Source: Geosiphon pyriformis (taxonomy: Eukaryota; Glomeromycota; Glomeromycetes; Archaeosporales; Geosiphonaceae). Taken from it: DNA of 64,000 bases. Below are positions 1 through 10,956 of the stretch, one piece after another. The translations under genes were made by a program, and so were the position numbers. Numbering within the stretch: position 1 is the stretch's first letter; every line of letters begins with the position of its first letter. Location of the stretch: the NCBI GenBank assembly GCA_016748015.1, contig JAAOMT010000176.1, positions 296,434-360,433 of the forward strand, read 5' to 3'. The notes under the pieces are model-generated. The model ran no database searches. It was not told where the DNA came from and saw nothing but the letters and a program-made list of their open reading frames with translations.

Positions 1-1165
1 AAGTATTGGGCAGAAAAATTTTATGTAACCAATTTACTAAGATTAAAAAACATTTTTATTAATAGATAAAAGTCAAAAGCCATTCAAGAAATACTGGTAA
101 TAACAGAGTGAATGCTTTTGTATATAGTATTATGTACTTTTATTTGGCTTTTTTTGTTGGAATTTATAAGAGATATATTATAACTAATAGTTTGGTTGTG
201 TTAAAAAATGCTTATTACTTTGTTTACAACATTTATCATATTATTTGTTATGCTTATTGAAAAACAGATTCTGGTTCTAAAATTGTAGATAAATTGTTTA
301 TTTAAAATATAAATTAGATTAATACTGTTTTAGTTTGACATTCAAACTTTCATATGCTTTCTGAATTTATCAACAAAACTTTAGCTGCTTTTTGTACTTA
401 TTTTATAAAGACAGTTTATAGGAGATTACTAGTTGCAGTTAGAAAAAAACTTTATAACAAGAATTATCTAAGTATTTTGTGTTTAATATATAATAATATT
501 AAACTGTTTAATTATGTTTTTACCTATTTAAAAAATATATTTGTGTGTTTTGATATTTTGCTAGAACATATTAAACTATAAAAGTTTTTGGTAGAGATTT
601 GCTTTTTGTTATCTTTTTTAGTATTATGTACTTTTTACTTAGACATATTAGATATTAGAATTTATACAATTTTGTGTAAAGATTTTGTTTTTAAGAACTA
701 ATCTGATAAGATAACATCAATCTTGGATAATAATAAAAAAACTATGTTAATAATAATTAATTTTATTTATTAATTGGCTAAAAAGTATTGTAGTAAGTTG
801 TGATTGTTTAGATTAAAGTTCAGAATAAACATAAAGAAAAGCAGTCTGATAAATAATATAGATATAATACTTGATAATATTAGTGGCTTTTTTAATTTTT
901 TGTTGACTAAGGTAGTATATTTACTTAATATTAATAGATTTTTTGTTATCAATTTTAAATTGTACAAAGCATGTTTTTTTTTAAGCATTAATAGTAAAAC
1001 AAAAATATATATAAGTGTATAATATTGTCTTAATTGACTTAAGTAGCTGGTTATATATAAAAAGTGTATAAACTATATTTAGTTAAGATTACTTAATTAG
1101 TTTTTATATACTAGATAGTAATTAGATTATACTTATAAAACCTAAATAAAAAAAATAAAAAAAAC
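1..1165 (+). mobile_element. LINE 3' fragment (RNase H tail and C-terminal domain), decayed
   Basis: The fragment begins inside the RNase H region of a LINE that enters from outside the window and runs to an A-rich tail (about 1140-1165). The translation at 410-575 (RRLLVAVRKKLYNKNYLSIL) matches the zinc-finger region of the better copy at 20090-20190 (HHRLPVAVCKRLYNKKYSGV). The two Cys of the first zinc pair are partly lost. The stretch at 804-1022 matches the family's conserved C-terminal domain (SSLINNIDIILDNISGFFNF, then a CFFLS-like end). Many frames are closed by stops, so this is a dead copy. Its 3' untranslated end (about 1020-1140) aligns with those at 20695-20820 and 30670-30790. 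Confidence 0.8.
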
Positions 1166-2534
1166 TTAAAACTAGTAAAAAAGTCTTAATATTTGTAAAT
1201 AAATTATTATTAAAAAAAATACCAAACAAAAATTTAAAAAAAGTATTATTAACAATTTATGTTTAAGTCTTATTATCAAAAAAAATAAAAAAAATAATAA
1301 AATTTGTTTCTTAATAAGTTATTTAATTATTAATAAGTTAATTTTATTATTTTTGTGATTTTTATCAAATTATTTATAATATTATTATTTTAAAACTTAT
1401 TTTTTAATCAATTAATTTAACAAAATACAATAACAAATAAAAAAACAGAAGATAAAATAAAAAAAATAAAAAGTTAATATTTTATTATTAAAAACTATTG
1501 TTTAATATATTAAAATTCTTAGATATATGTCTTTAATAATTATTATTTTTAATAAACAAAGCAATTAGAATAAATAATTTAATAATATAAACTATAATTT
1601 ATAAATCAAAAAATTTTTAATAAATAAGTTTATTTTAAATATAGTTATTAATACAAAAAATCTGTTTTAATAATTAAATATTTAATTAGTTTTTTTAATA
1701 ATATTATTTTATATGTATAATTTTTGTAAAATAAGATATTTTAATATTTTAATATTTTAATATTTTTTGAGTTATTGTTAATATTATTGATATTTTTGTT
1801 AGTATTTTTAAAATTTCTGGCATTTTTAAAATTTTTAATATTATATAAATTTTTTTTAACATATAATTAGCTAATTTTATATTATATATATTTATAATTA
1901 ATTATTATTTTTATTTTTTTATAAGTAATACTGTTTTATTAAAAATATAAACAAAAGTTTTTCTTTTTACATTTAAACAGATTCTTATTTTATCTTTTTT
2001 TAATAATAAAAACAACAGAAATATTTATTGTGTTTAGCTTTACAAACAAAATGTATTAAAAAAAATAACTTAAGAAATTGGAAAAAAAATAAAACAATAA
2101 ATTATTTTTTTGCTTTTTCATAATTAGAAAATTGATAAGAAAATTTTTTTTTTGTATTATTTATTTTAATTATACTATTATAATTTATTTTATTTTATTA
2201 TTATTAATTTTAAAAAAGTATTCAGATACTATAAATCATTATTACATAATTTAAATTGTTAAATTTGTATCACATATTTAATATAATTTATTAAAAATTG
2301 TGTTAATAATAAATACTTATCTCAAGAATTTTTATATCTTAAATAAAATGTGTTAAATATACAATATAAAAACTTTTTCTGTTTTTCTGTTTTATAAAAA
2401 ATACTCTGCAAAATAAGATTATATTATTTTAAAACAAAAATGATTTAAAATTTTAATGATATTTTTTCAATAAAAGAATTGATGTTAAAAAGACTAGACA
2501 AAAACCATAAAAGTTATGGTACTTAATTTCAATC
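1166..2534. other. A+T-rich spacer without recognised genes
   Basis: Long runs of A and T with no usable open reading frame. I see no RNA gene, no clear terminal repeats and no protein similarity. It may contain older repeat debris that can no longer be recognised by eye. Confidence 0.6.
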
Positions 2535-4393
2535 CTATAAATATAATTTAATTAATTCATCACTGACACCTGATGGGGTGAGTACCCCCAAGTCCGTGCA
2601 AAGCAATGTGATATACTCGGGTGGAGTATAATCGACTGTAGGATTGATTTCCTAATGGATTGAAAACCATTTAATGAGTCTTGATAAAAAAAATGATTTG
2701 CCAAACAACGAACCTCAAAATTTTGCGCGTCTTTAATGTTGTCTTGCTTGTCAAGATCAGGATATCCGCCTTCTTCGATGTAATGTCTTCGTTGGCTTTC
2801 TTCATCGAGCGGAGATGAAGAACGGGTAATTCCAGACCCTAGTTCTTTGAAATCCTCATCCCGTTGATTTGGTTGCCCTGAATATGAATCTAAATCCGGA
2901 AAAGTCAAAAGATCAGGGGTGTGGGTGGGCAAATCATATTGGTTGAGAGGGAATAAACGAACAAATTTGTAGCTAATTATAGAAAAAGAATTGTTTTTTT
3001 TCGGACGAGTAAAAATTTGGTTTAATACATTAAATATGCTGAAGATTTATTATAGGACAGGCCCAAGACGAGGACATGGCATATGCGAGAATTTCTTGAT
3101 GTAACTACCTTTCTATTACGGCATAAAATGGTTTACTCGCCGCCTTAGCAACAATTGCTAATTGATATGATCCAATCTGTTAATTAAAGATGGAGTGTTA
3201 AAATTGATAAATAGCTAATACCAATAAGTTGTTATTCAAAAACTTGAAAATCAAAAGTTTTTTTTCCCAATTTAACTTACAGCATTGATCAAACCCCCAT
3301 TTTCTACTACGCCTTCTGCTCCAACAAAAACCGCGTCAACCTTGTCAATTACGTACCCAACCGCAGTGTCTAAAATTACTGTTGCGGGGATGCCAGCTTT
3401 ACGCAATATCTTCGCTGATCTAACTCTATCAATAAGACAAAACCCAAATTTTGATCAAAATTGATTCAAACAATAGCAACTTTGATATATAAATTACCCG
3501 TGCCTTACCCCAAAGATGTCGGACGAGATTCAGTTACATAAACTTTAAAGCGTTTATTTTTTCTGGCAGCAAGTTGCAATAGGAGCATCACGACTCGTGA
3601 ATATGCGTGTATTAGAATGACCTTGAGATTTCTTTATGCATCGAAGGAATCCAAATATATGATGGCATGAAATAAATTCAGACATAATCTTAAAATAACT
3701 TACAGCATCATCCTTAATGAATTGTACTCCCAATTCAGCGACTTTATGTCGAACTGCTGCTGATTTTTCTACAAGAACTTTCCCACTATTAATCAACTGT
3801 TCTTTACACGCTCCAAGGTTCTAATAAGGTTGATTAATGTGAAACATAAAATTATAAGTCAAATGGGAAAATCTTGCTATTTTGTAGGAGTGATAAATTA
3901 CCGTAACATCGTGAGAGGTTCTCGTTACAAATCGTAAGAACAAATCTGTGCCCGCAGAAAGAGAAATAGAATTCTTTGTAGATGCCTTTAATTCCTGACT
4001 TGCATCTTTAAGAGATTCCATAAACTCAGAAATAGTGGCCGCTAGGCAGAGTTCAAACGGAAATCAGTCAAAACTTTATAATAAGGTGAAAATCGGTCAT
4101 AAGTTGAAGTAGGACTGAACCTTTGCTGTGCTTTATAAGTTCAATTAAAGCTTCTATAGCTGCAACAGGCATGGATATGTTCTTTGCTCAATAAGAAAAA
4201 TAGAAATTAATGTCTGGTCTCGTACAAGCAGCAACTACTTCACAAGAAAATAATGCATATCAATTACCTCGTTTTCCTTTAAGAACTTTCGGTAACATGC
4301 CACAATGTCAAAAGTTTTAAGAGCATTTTTATTTTTTGAGATTAAACCAGCTGAAATTTCCAAAGTTTTTGGACTTTGAGATAAATTCGACAT
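2535..4393 (-). CDS. GCN3: Translation initiation factor eIF2B subunit alpha
   Basis: Regulatory subunit of the eIF2B guanine-nucleotide exchange factor; in this family it senses phosphorylated eIF2 and so couples amino-acid starvation to translation (cytosolic). Nine exons join in frame with GT-AG introns: 4268-4393, 4121-4181, 3902-4041, 3704-3820, 3509-3621, 3281-3425, 3109-3176, 2714-2972 and 2535-2651, giving 381 residues. Family signatures are [18 protein letters not shown], then [52 protein letters not shown] and the end [20 protein letters not shown]. The start is the ATG at 4393, giving MSNLSQSP. The usual length is about 305 residues. The excess is an acidic, Ser-rich insertion of roughly 75 residues in exon 8, between the FPLNQYDLP motif and the C-terminal domain. 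Two introns use weaker GTTC donors. Divergent from threonine synthase. Confidence 0.93.
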
Positions 4394-4557
4394 TTTCCAG
4401 AAGTATTAATTTATAAAATTTTAATCAAATTCAAAAGATACGCGATTCATCCGCTAGAATTATAGGGAGTCGAGAATCAGAAAGCGTGACTAGAGCCCGG
4501 AAACTTTAAAAATTTGAGTGCGATTAGATTATACCTTTTTGACAATATTCTCGCGCT
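4394..4557. promoter_or_regulatory. Shared divergent promoter of eIF2B-alpha and threonine synthase
   Basis: Only 164 bp separate the two start codons, so both promoters must lie here or overlap the genes. There are near matches to the Gcn4/CPC1 core TGACTC: TGACT at 4487-4491 (followed by A) and GAGTCG at about 4467-4472 (reverse-strand CGACTC). Threonine biosynthesis is a known target of general amino-acid control in yeasts. That these half sites work here is inference. Confidence 0.45.
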
Positions 4558-6287
4558 ATGAGATATATTTCTACTCGTGGTTCTCCCTTATATTATAGCT
4601 TTTCAGAAGCAGTCCTAGTAGGTCTAGGTGATGACGGTGGTTTAATAATACCTGAGCTTATTCCTACTCTTCCTCTTGATTGGAGCATTACCTGGCGAAA
4701 CTTAACTTTTTCTGAATTGGCCTTCAACATTTTTTCTTTGTACATTCCTCAGGAAGAAATCCGCTCTCAAGAACTTGAAAACTTAGTATCTCGCTCCTAC
4801 GATAGTTTTAGAACGCCAACTGTAACACCTTTAGTGAAAATAAAACCACAACTATATATATTAGAGTTATTCCATGGGCCAACGTTTGCCTTTAAGGATG
4901 TAGCTTTACAATTTTTAGGAAACTTATTTGAATATTTATTGAAAAAAAAAAATGCGGGAAAAGGTGAAAAGGAAGTAAAAGATAGAATCACCGTCGTTGG
5001 AGCGACTAGTGGTGACACTGGAAGTGCTGCTATTTACGGTTTACGTGGCAAAAAGAATATATCACTTTTCATATTACACCCTCGCGGAAAAGTCTCCCCT
5101 ATACAAGAGGCACAAATGACTACTGTATTGGATAGCAATGTTCACAATTTAGCAATCGAAGGAACCTTTGATGACTGTCAGGTATTTTAAAAAATCTCTT
5201 TTTTCATTAGGATCGGGTCAATTTTTCTTTGTTTTTTCTATCATAGTTGATTAGCTATCTCTATTTTTATAGAATATTGTCAAAGCCTTGTTCAATGATT
5301 CTCCATTCAACAATAAATATCATCTTGGAGCCGTCAATTCTATAAATTGGGCTCGTATACTTGCTCAAATTACATATTACTTTCATTCTTACTTTCAACT
5401 TCTCGATTATTTGAATATCAACCTCAATTCCCCCGATGCTGAACACATTCAACTTCAATATATTGTACCCACTGGAAATTTTGGTGACATATTAGCTGGA
5501 TACTATGCTCGGCGAATGGGATTGCCGATTCAAAAATTGGTTGTTGCTACTAACAGCAATGATATTCTTGATCGATTTTTTCAAAGTGGTAAATATGAAA
5601 ACTCGGGTGTTATCGAGACTCAAAGTCCTGCGATGGATATTGCAGTTTCGAGCAATTTTGAGAGATGGTTGTGGTATTTGGCCTATGAATGTCTTCCCCA
5701 AAAGAAGCAAGATAGCGAGACAGAGAGAATGAAATATGTTGGAAATCACGTTAAACAGTGGATGGAAGAAGTGAAATCAAATCAGGGATTCTCTATAGGC
5801 GAGGATTTCCTAAAAATTGCTCGTCGCGATTTTCATAGTGCAAAAGTAACCGATGAAGAGGTATTTGTGTATGAAACCAAACCACTTTTAAAATTTTAAT
5901 TTCTCAGAAGCAATATTTTTATCGGATCAGATATTGGAAACCATCAGACGGTATTACTTGCCGAAGTCCACAGATCAAATCTCTTATATCCTTGATCCAC
6001 ATACAGCAGTTGGGATAAACGCAGCGGAACAGCAAACCGTTTCTTCTTCTACTTACCAAATCTGTCTTGCTACCGCACATCCGGCAAAATTCGCTAAAGC
6101 TGTCGTAACAGCCCTTGAAAATATTTCGTCATTTGATTTCTTGTCAATTGAACCTCCGGAATTCAAAGGCTTGTTAGATAGGGAAAAACGTGTGACATAT
6201 TTGGAACGTCCCGATCCAATACTAGTAAAGAAAAAAATTGAAAACGAATTGAAAAACGAAGGAAATGAAAATGAGAACCGAATTTGA
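4558..6287 (+). CDS. THR4: Threonine synthase (PLP-dependent)
   Basis: Converts O-phosphohomoserine to threonine, the last step of threonine synthesis. Three exons join in frame (4558-5181, 5273-5860, 5931-6287), giving 522 residues, close to the roughly 514 of the yeast enzyme. The N terminus MRYISTRG and GDDGGLIIPE are typical. The PLP lysine is K113 in FHGPTFAFKDVALQFLG. The cofactor-binding GATSGDTGSAAIYGLRG follows, then EGTFDDCQ across the first intron, YIVPTGNFGDILAGYYARRM, and YILDPHTAVG in exon 3. The C terminus has the usual CLATAHPAKF segment, followed by a charged Lys/Glu/Asn tail. All key residues that I can place are present. Introns are 91 and 70 bp with GT-AG ends. Divergent from eIF2B-alpha. 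Confidence 0.95.
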
Positions 6288-6968
6288 CGCTTCAAATCCC
6301 AGTCAGTCGCCAAATAGACTACAATCTGGTAGGAGTATGACACAACTATATAATTTGTATATTTTATTATTTTGAAAAAGTATCTTACAAAGGATAATTG
6401 ATTAAAATATGGAAACAATTGAAAAATATGTAGCTTGACCAATCATAAATTAATATCAATAGTATCAAAGTTTAACATCAAATAAAATTTTTTTGAAAAC
6501 AATAGCATAGCAATCTAAAGATAAAGATTTAAAAGCGAGTAAGAGGGTTTTTAAATTGCTCAAGTTTACCTGAGATCTCTTTTATTTTTTGTACAAGTAA
6601 CTCATCATGACGAATAATGCTGACGTGTAGATTGTGTGTTAAAAAACAGTATGATTTAAATGTCCATGCGAGTGTGTTAAATAAAATAATAAGATATTGT
6701 TCTTAAGAATGAACTCGAAATTCCATATACAAGAAATCTATAGGTTCAAGAGAAAAAGTTTAAAGGTATATAATTGGGTAATTTTAAGTAAATATATAAA
6801 CAAAATTATGGGCTCTCGCCGGTTTTATGTGGATTACCGATCAAGGATTGAGAACTCGATCGACTGATTGTTTGATCAAACAACAAATAAATTATGAAAT
6901 CATACCCTTGAAGGTGAATTTTCGAGTATGAACAGCTTTGTAGGTGACATCAACTTTTATACTTTTCC
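6288..6968. other. Intergenic region between two convergent genes
   Basis: This is the 3' flank of threonine synthase and of the F-box gene, which converge here. It is A+T-rich, with no coding exon or RNA gene that I can support. Terminators and poly(A) sites of both genes must lie here, but no single signal stands out. Confidence 0.5.
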
Positions 6969-8704
6969 TCAAGGACCCAAAACTAACAACGGTCTGCCTT
7001 TCCCATCTGAATTATAATCATCCACATATTCCTGCGATACATCTGAACTACGACCAAAAAAGAATTCTTTGAGATGTCGACATCCACAGATGATTGTTTG
7101 AATATGTTGAATTTCTAGATTTGGACAATTTCTTAAGCGAAGATGTTCCAGGTATCGCATTTGGGTAATCACAACTGGAATAAGCTGAAAATTGAAAAAA
7201 ATCTTCATCGTCAAGATAGTCAAAACCAAACTTAAAATTATATATAAATGAAATGCTGGTTAAAGTTAAGGTAAGAAAAATTGAAACTCAAAGCTACCTT
7301 AGCCGGAGCATCTTCGGTACTGGCCAAGAAAAATTCCCGTAATCCTGCACATCCAACTGCAATCGCACGAAGGGCTTCAATTGTCATTTCACCGGAAGGA
7401 AATAAACTTAATTTTCTCAAATTAACCCCGTAAGCCCCCAAACCATTAATATAAACATCCTCGGTTATTTGATCACAATAGGATATTTGTAATGATGTCA
7501 AGGTTCTCGATATACTTCGGAGAAAAGCGATTAATGGTTGATCAGTAATATTGGACAACCCGAAGAGACAAAGATCATTAATCGGCGGGCGATTTTTCTC
7601 AAGCACAACTAATAATGAATCGGAAAATGAACTATTGTAGATATGCAGGGAATTTAAAGTAGTAAAACCTCTTATGGCTAACATGCTTAGTGAAAGGTCA
7701 GTCACGTGTTTTGATCGTGACTCCTGAATTTGAAGATTTGTGAGGTTCTTCATTCGTTCAGCTAATGCAAGAAATCCGGCGTTGGTAATATTGGTAGCAT
7801 CACGAAGCGATAATTTTAATGATTTCAATTGATCCGCGTTAGCAGCTAATGCAATCAAGGTAGCATTCGTAACTCCGGCATGTGGTTCCAAGCCGAAATG
7901 ACGTAATTTATTACAACTTGTAGCCAATTCAACTAATGAGGCATCGGTGAGATTTGGTGGATTATGAAGCACAAGAGATTCCAAATTTTGATGAAGATAT
8001 TCGGGAATTTTTAAGACGACCTCATCATCCAACTCACCACAATCCCATATATGAAGATTTTTTAATCTTGTACAATTTTTTACAATACGAGCAAAAGTAT
8101 GTTTCGTCGGAGTATTTGTCAAATAAATTTCCAAAGTGGTCAAGTAATGTCCATGATTTGCAATCTCAAGCAATCCTTTATTAGTTATTCGGGTGCAATC
8201 ACCTATCGCCAATGATTCTAAATGCCGACATCTTAATAAAATTTGTTGTAATGCATAATCGGTGATATTTGGAAGATTAATCAATTTGATTGAACGCAAT
8301 TCGGAACATCGAATCGCGATTCTGCATAATATTTCTTCACGCAATTCAGATACATTTGAGAAATCGATTGATTTCAAAACTCCACAACTTTCAGAAATTA
8401 GACCAAGTTCAGCTAAGGGGATGTTTGAAGCGAGTCGTGATAGATCCAAGTTTTGTATGAGACAACCGTATGAATATGTCGTAGCACAATGTTTACTTCG
8501 ATATAGAGTTCTGATAAATTTTTGAAGGGTTGAAACGCGTTTCATATATGGAGCTTTCCATAAGTTTGGAGTGGCACAAGTATTCCAAAGACGCGAGACT
8601 ACGCAACAACAAACCAGGTCAACTTGGTTATCTAAATTTGATAAAATTTCACAAATTATATACGCATGATAAGATAATGGAGTTTCTTCGTATTCGTTTG
8701 TCAT
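6969..8704 (-). CDS. F-box protein with leucine-rich repeats
   Basis: Probable substrate-recognition subunit of an SCF (Skp1-cullin-F-box) ubiquitin ligase. Two exons, 7298-8704 and 6969-7184, join in frame through a 113 bp GT-AG intron to 540 residues. Residues about 10-52 form an F-box-like segment (IICEILSNLDNQVDLVCCCV, then SRLWNTCATPNLWK). The rest is a series of about 14-16 Amn1/Fbxl-type repeats of about 26 residues, for example LITNLPNITDYALQQILLRC-like units such as CRHLESLAIGDCTRITNKGL and CGVLKSIDFSNVSEL. The last exon carries a final repeat (MRYLEHLRLRNCPNLEIQHI) and a charged tail. Large expansions of such F-box/LRR genes are known in these fungi. The substrate cannot be told from sequence. 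The start is the first ATG upstream of the F-box. Confidence 0.85.
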
Positions 8705-9019
8705 AATTTTTTTAAAAAATATTACAAGATTATTATAAAGAATTGTCCAGAAAAAGTGGGAGTGAAGGTGAGTTTTTTCAAGTTAAAAATTTAGATTTGG
8801 AAATCTTTTTTTTTTTTTTTTTTACATATACTCAAGTCTATCTTACAAAGTTACAAATATCGGTGATGGTAAGGGAAGCGGGGTTTGAAGCGGAATATAT
8901 ATGCGTGGTTACAAAGTACGCTAACTATTAAACTTTCAGATAAAAAAAGTTAAAAAGAAACAAAATAATATTTATTTTTGTTAAAATTGAAAGTTATGTT
9001 TGGGCAAATGCGACAACTA

Positions 9020-9330
9020 AATATCATTTGATAAACTTGTATTTGCTAAATATAAACTTCAGGGCCTTTCGCTTATGAGCAGGGCTTGTATATTTTTGTT
9101 GAACAAACTTTGTTACTTCTTTATCGTGCACATTTGGAAAATTCCAGTGTAACGTTTTGCAGACTTATTATTTGGTACTGAAAAGAGTAAAGATTATGTT
9201 GCATGAATAATGGATCATAAAAATTGATTTACCGTTTCTCTGGGATCGTCTTTAACCAAAATGGGTTTGGTCTCTTCAATTGGGTAATAGGTTTAATTAA
9301 GAAAAAAAATTTTTTTTTTTTTTAGTTTCA
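9020..9330 (-). other. Possible small coding exon(s), unrecognised
   Basis: On the minus strand, about 9160 to 9026 reads as a Lys-rich peptide with protein-like composition (WNFPNVHDKEVTKFVQQKY, then KRKALKFIF) ending in a stop. Upstream, about 9300-9235 reads YYPIEETKPILVKDDPRET followed by a GTAAAT donor and, 60 bp on, a TTTTCAG acceptor. The reading phases of the two pieces do not join cleanly at that acceptor, and no start codon is evident. It could be a small gene, a gene relic or chance. Confidence 0.25.
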
Positions 9331-10138
9331 TCATTTGTGCAGAAAACTTAAAAGACAATGTATGAATGAATGAACATCATAATGATGATCTATCGTTCAA
9401 GAAGCGTTTGTTTGTGGATGACATGACACAAAAAGTTAAGTCTTTTTGACTATATTAATATATAAATTTTCCAAATAGTTTATTGTCAAGCTCTAGACCA
9501 TTCTTCAAATGGTATTCAGCTGAACTGTTGATTATGAATTAGTGTTTCTCAAATGAAAAAAAAAAATTACAAAAAAACATCTAGAAAATTCCAACAATCT
9601 TCATCCCCATTGTTACCTTTTTTACCCTAGAAAATTTGGTGACTCTTTTTTTCTTTAGTTCGTCACTTGATAGAAACAGGGTCATCGATTTCAAATTTTA
9701 ACCGATGGAAAATTTGGTTGTTTTTTTACTTTGGAATTTATATACGCGTGGGAGATTCAATTTATGGACGCGCGAGGGAAGAGATCTTGATGTGCTACTG
9801 TTTAATTGTTTAAACCTTACTTTTTTTTGAATCTACATTTGATTTTCACTAACATCCTACTGATCTGTTCCATGTTATGCATCAAAATTTTTAACTTTAA
9901 TTCTAAAAGAGGAAAATTGATTATTAGCAGCCTAAACAATCTTTTCCTTTATTCATTCACGATCTGGCTCCCCCATTACAAAGATAATGAAAATCTTTGA
10001 TGACGAATTAAAGAGTTGGTGGCATAAACAAAAAACTAGCTTATAAAGAAAAAACTCAATAAATCTATCAAACTGACATTAAAAAAAGTTTAAAAAAAAA
10101 AATATCAATTTTTTTACTACTCTCATATTCGGTTACGA

Positions 10139-10175
10139 AATGATGATTATGATGATTATGATGATGATGATGAGT
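10139..10175. repeat. (GAT)n / (ATG)n microsatellite
   Basis: About 37 bp of trinucleotide repeat, with TGATGATTATGATG units grading into pure GATGATGATGA. It lies between genes. Confidence 0.85.
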
Positions 10176-10956
10176 CTCTACGATAAGTGTTAGACTGTGC
10201 TACTAATATTAAAAAATAAACTTTGGAAAATCATTATACCCCCAAATATTTACTAAAAATTTTTTTCTGTTAATCATACTTTTAATTGGTAATCTGGGCT
10301 AACTACTTATCTTTTACGAGCTAGTCTATTGTTATTTTGACAGTCACACTATTGTCTCAAAGTTTTATAGGTCTAATATCTATTTGATTTTATGTGAGAC
10401 AATTTATGAAATGTTGTACACATCGCGCGAAACTTTTTAATCAGTGAGTTATATTGTGTTACACTAAAGATTTCATAATGATAGAAAAAAGGTGTGTAAC
10501 TTCTAACGCTGAAAAGTTCAAATTCAAATTTTGTTCATTGTCCAAACTACCTTTAGTTACTCTGGATATTTAAAATTTCAGACTCAAAAAATATGATTTT
10601 TCCTTGGCAATGATCCAAGTGGTCAATTCCTCTGAAAATCAAATTTATCATCATAGATCGTGAAAGAGACATCGAACTCTTAAAAAATTTGGAAATCATC
10701 GGAATTCGGGATCGTCAAAAGTGGTATAATTGATATCTAGTATTAGAACTATTTATATATTCAATGCCAAGTCTTTTTTGATCTAACTAAACGTAAAGTT
10801 ATTAAAATATTGAAATTTAGTGTTAATACAAGTAATATATTGTTCTTGAAAAAAAAAAAAAAAAAAAAAAAAAATTATTTAATCCCTAACATGAATTTGC
10901 ACTAAAAATCTATTATCTCCATATGAAATACAACTTATGATAACAGACCTCCTAAA

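Larger units (their letters stand above)
8705..10956. other. Intergenic region, mostly without recognised genes
   Basis: This is a 2.2 kb gap between two minus-strand genes. It contains homopolymer runs (T at about 8806-8823 and 9307-9324; A at about 10850-10875), a GAT microsatellite and one possible minus exon near 9000-9300 (listed separately). The rest shows no open frame with protein-like composition and no RNA gene. Confidence 0.5.

Noticed and set aside
6053-6442. Minus-strand ORF of 129 codons opposite threonine synthase exon 3
   Set aside because: Shadow of the real exon; Phe/Ser-rich antisense translation.
9806-10000. 64-codon plus ORF between genes
   Set aside because: Phe/Leu/Asn-rich chance frame in A+T-rich DNA, no start context or domain.
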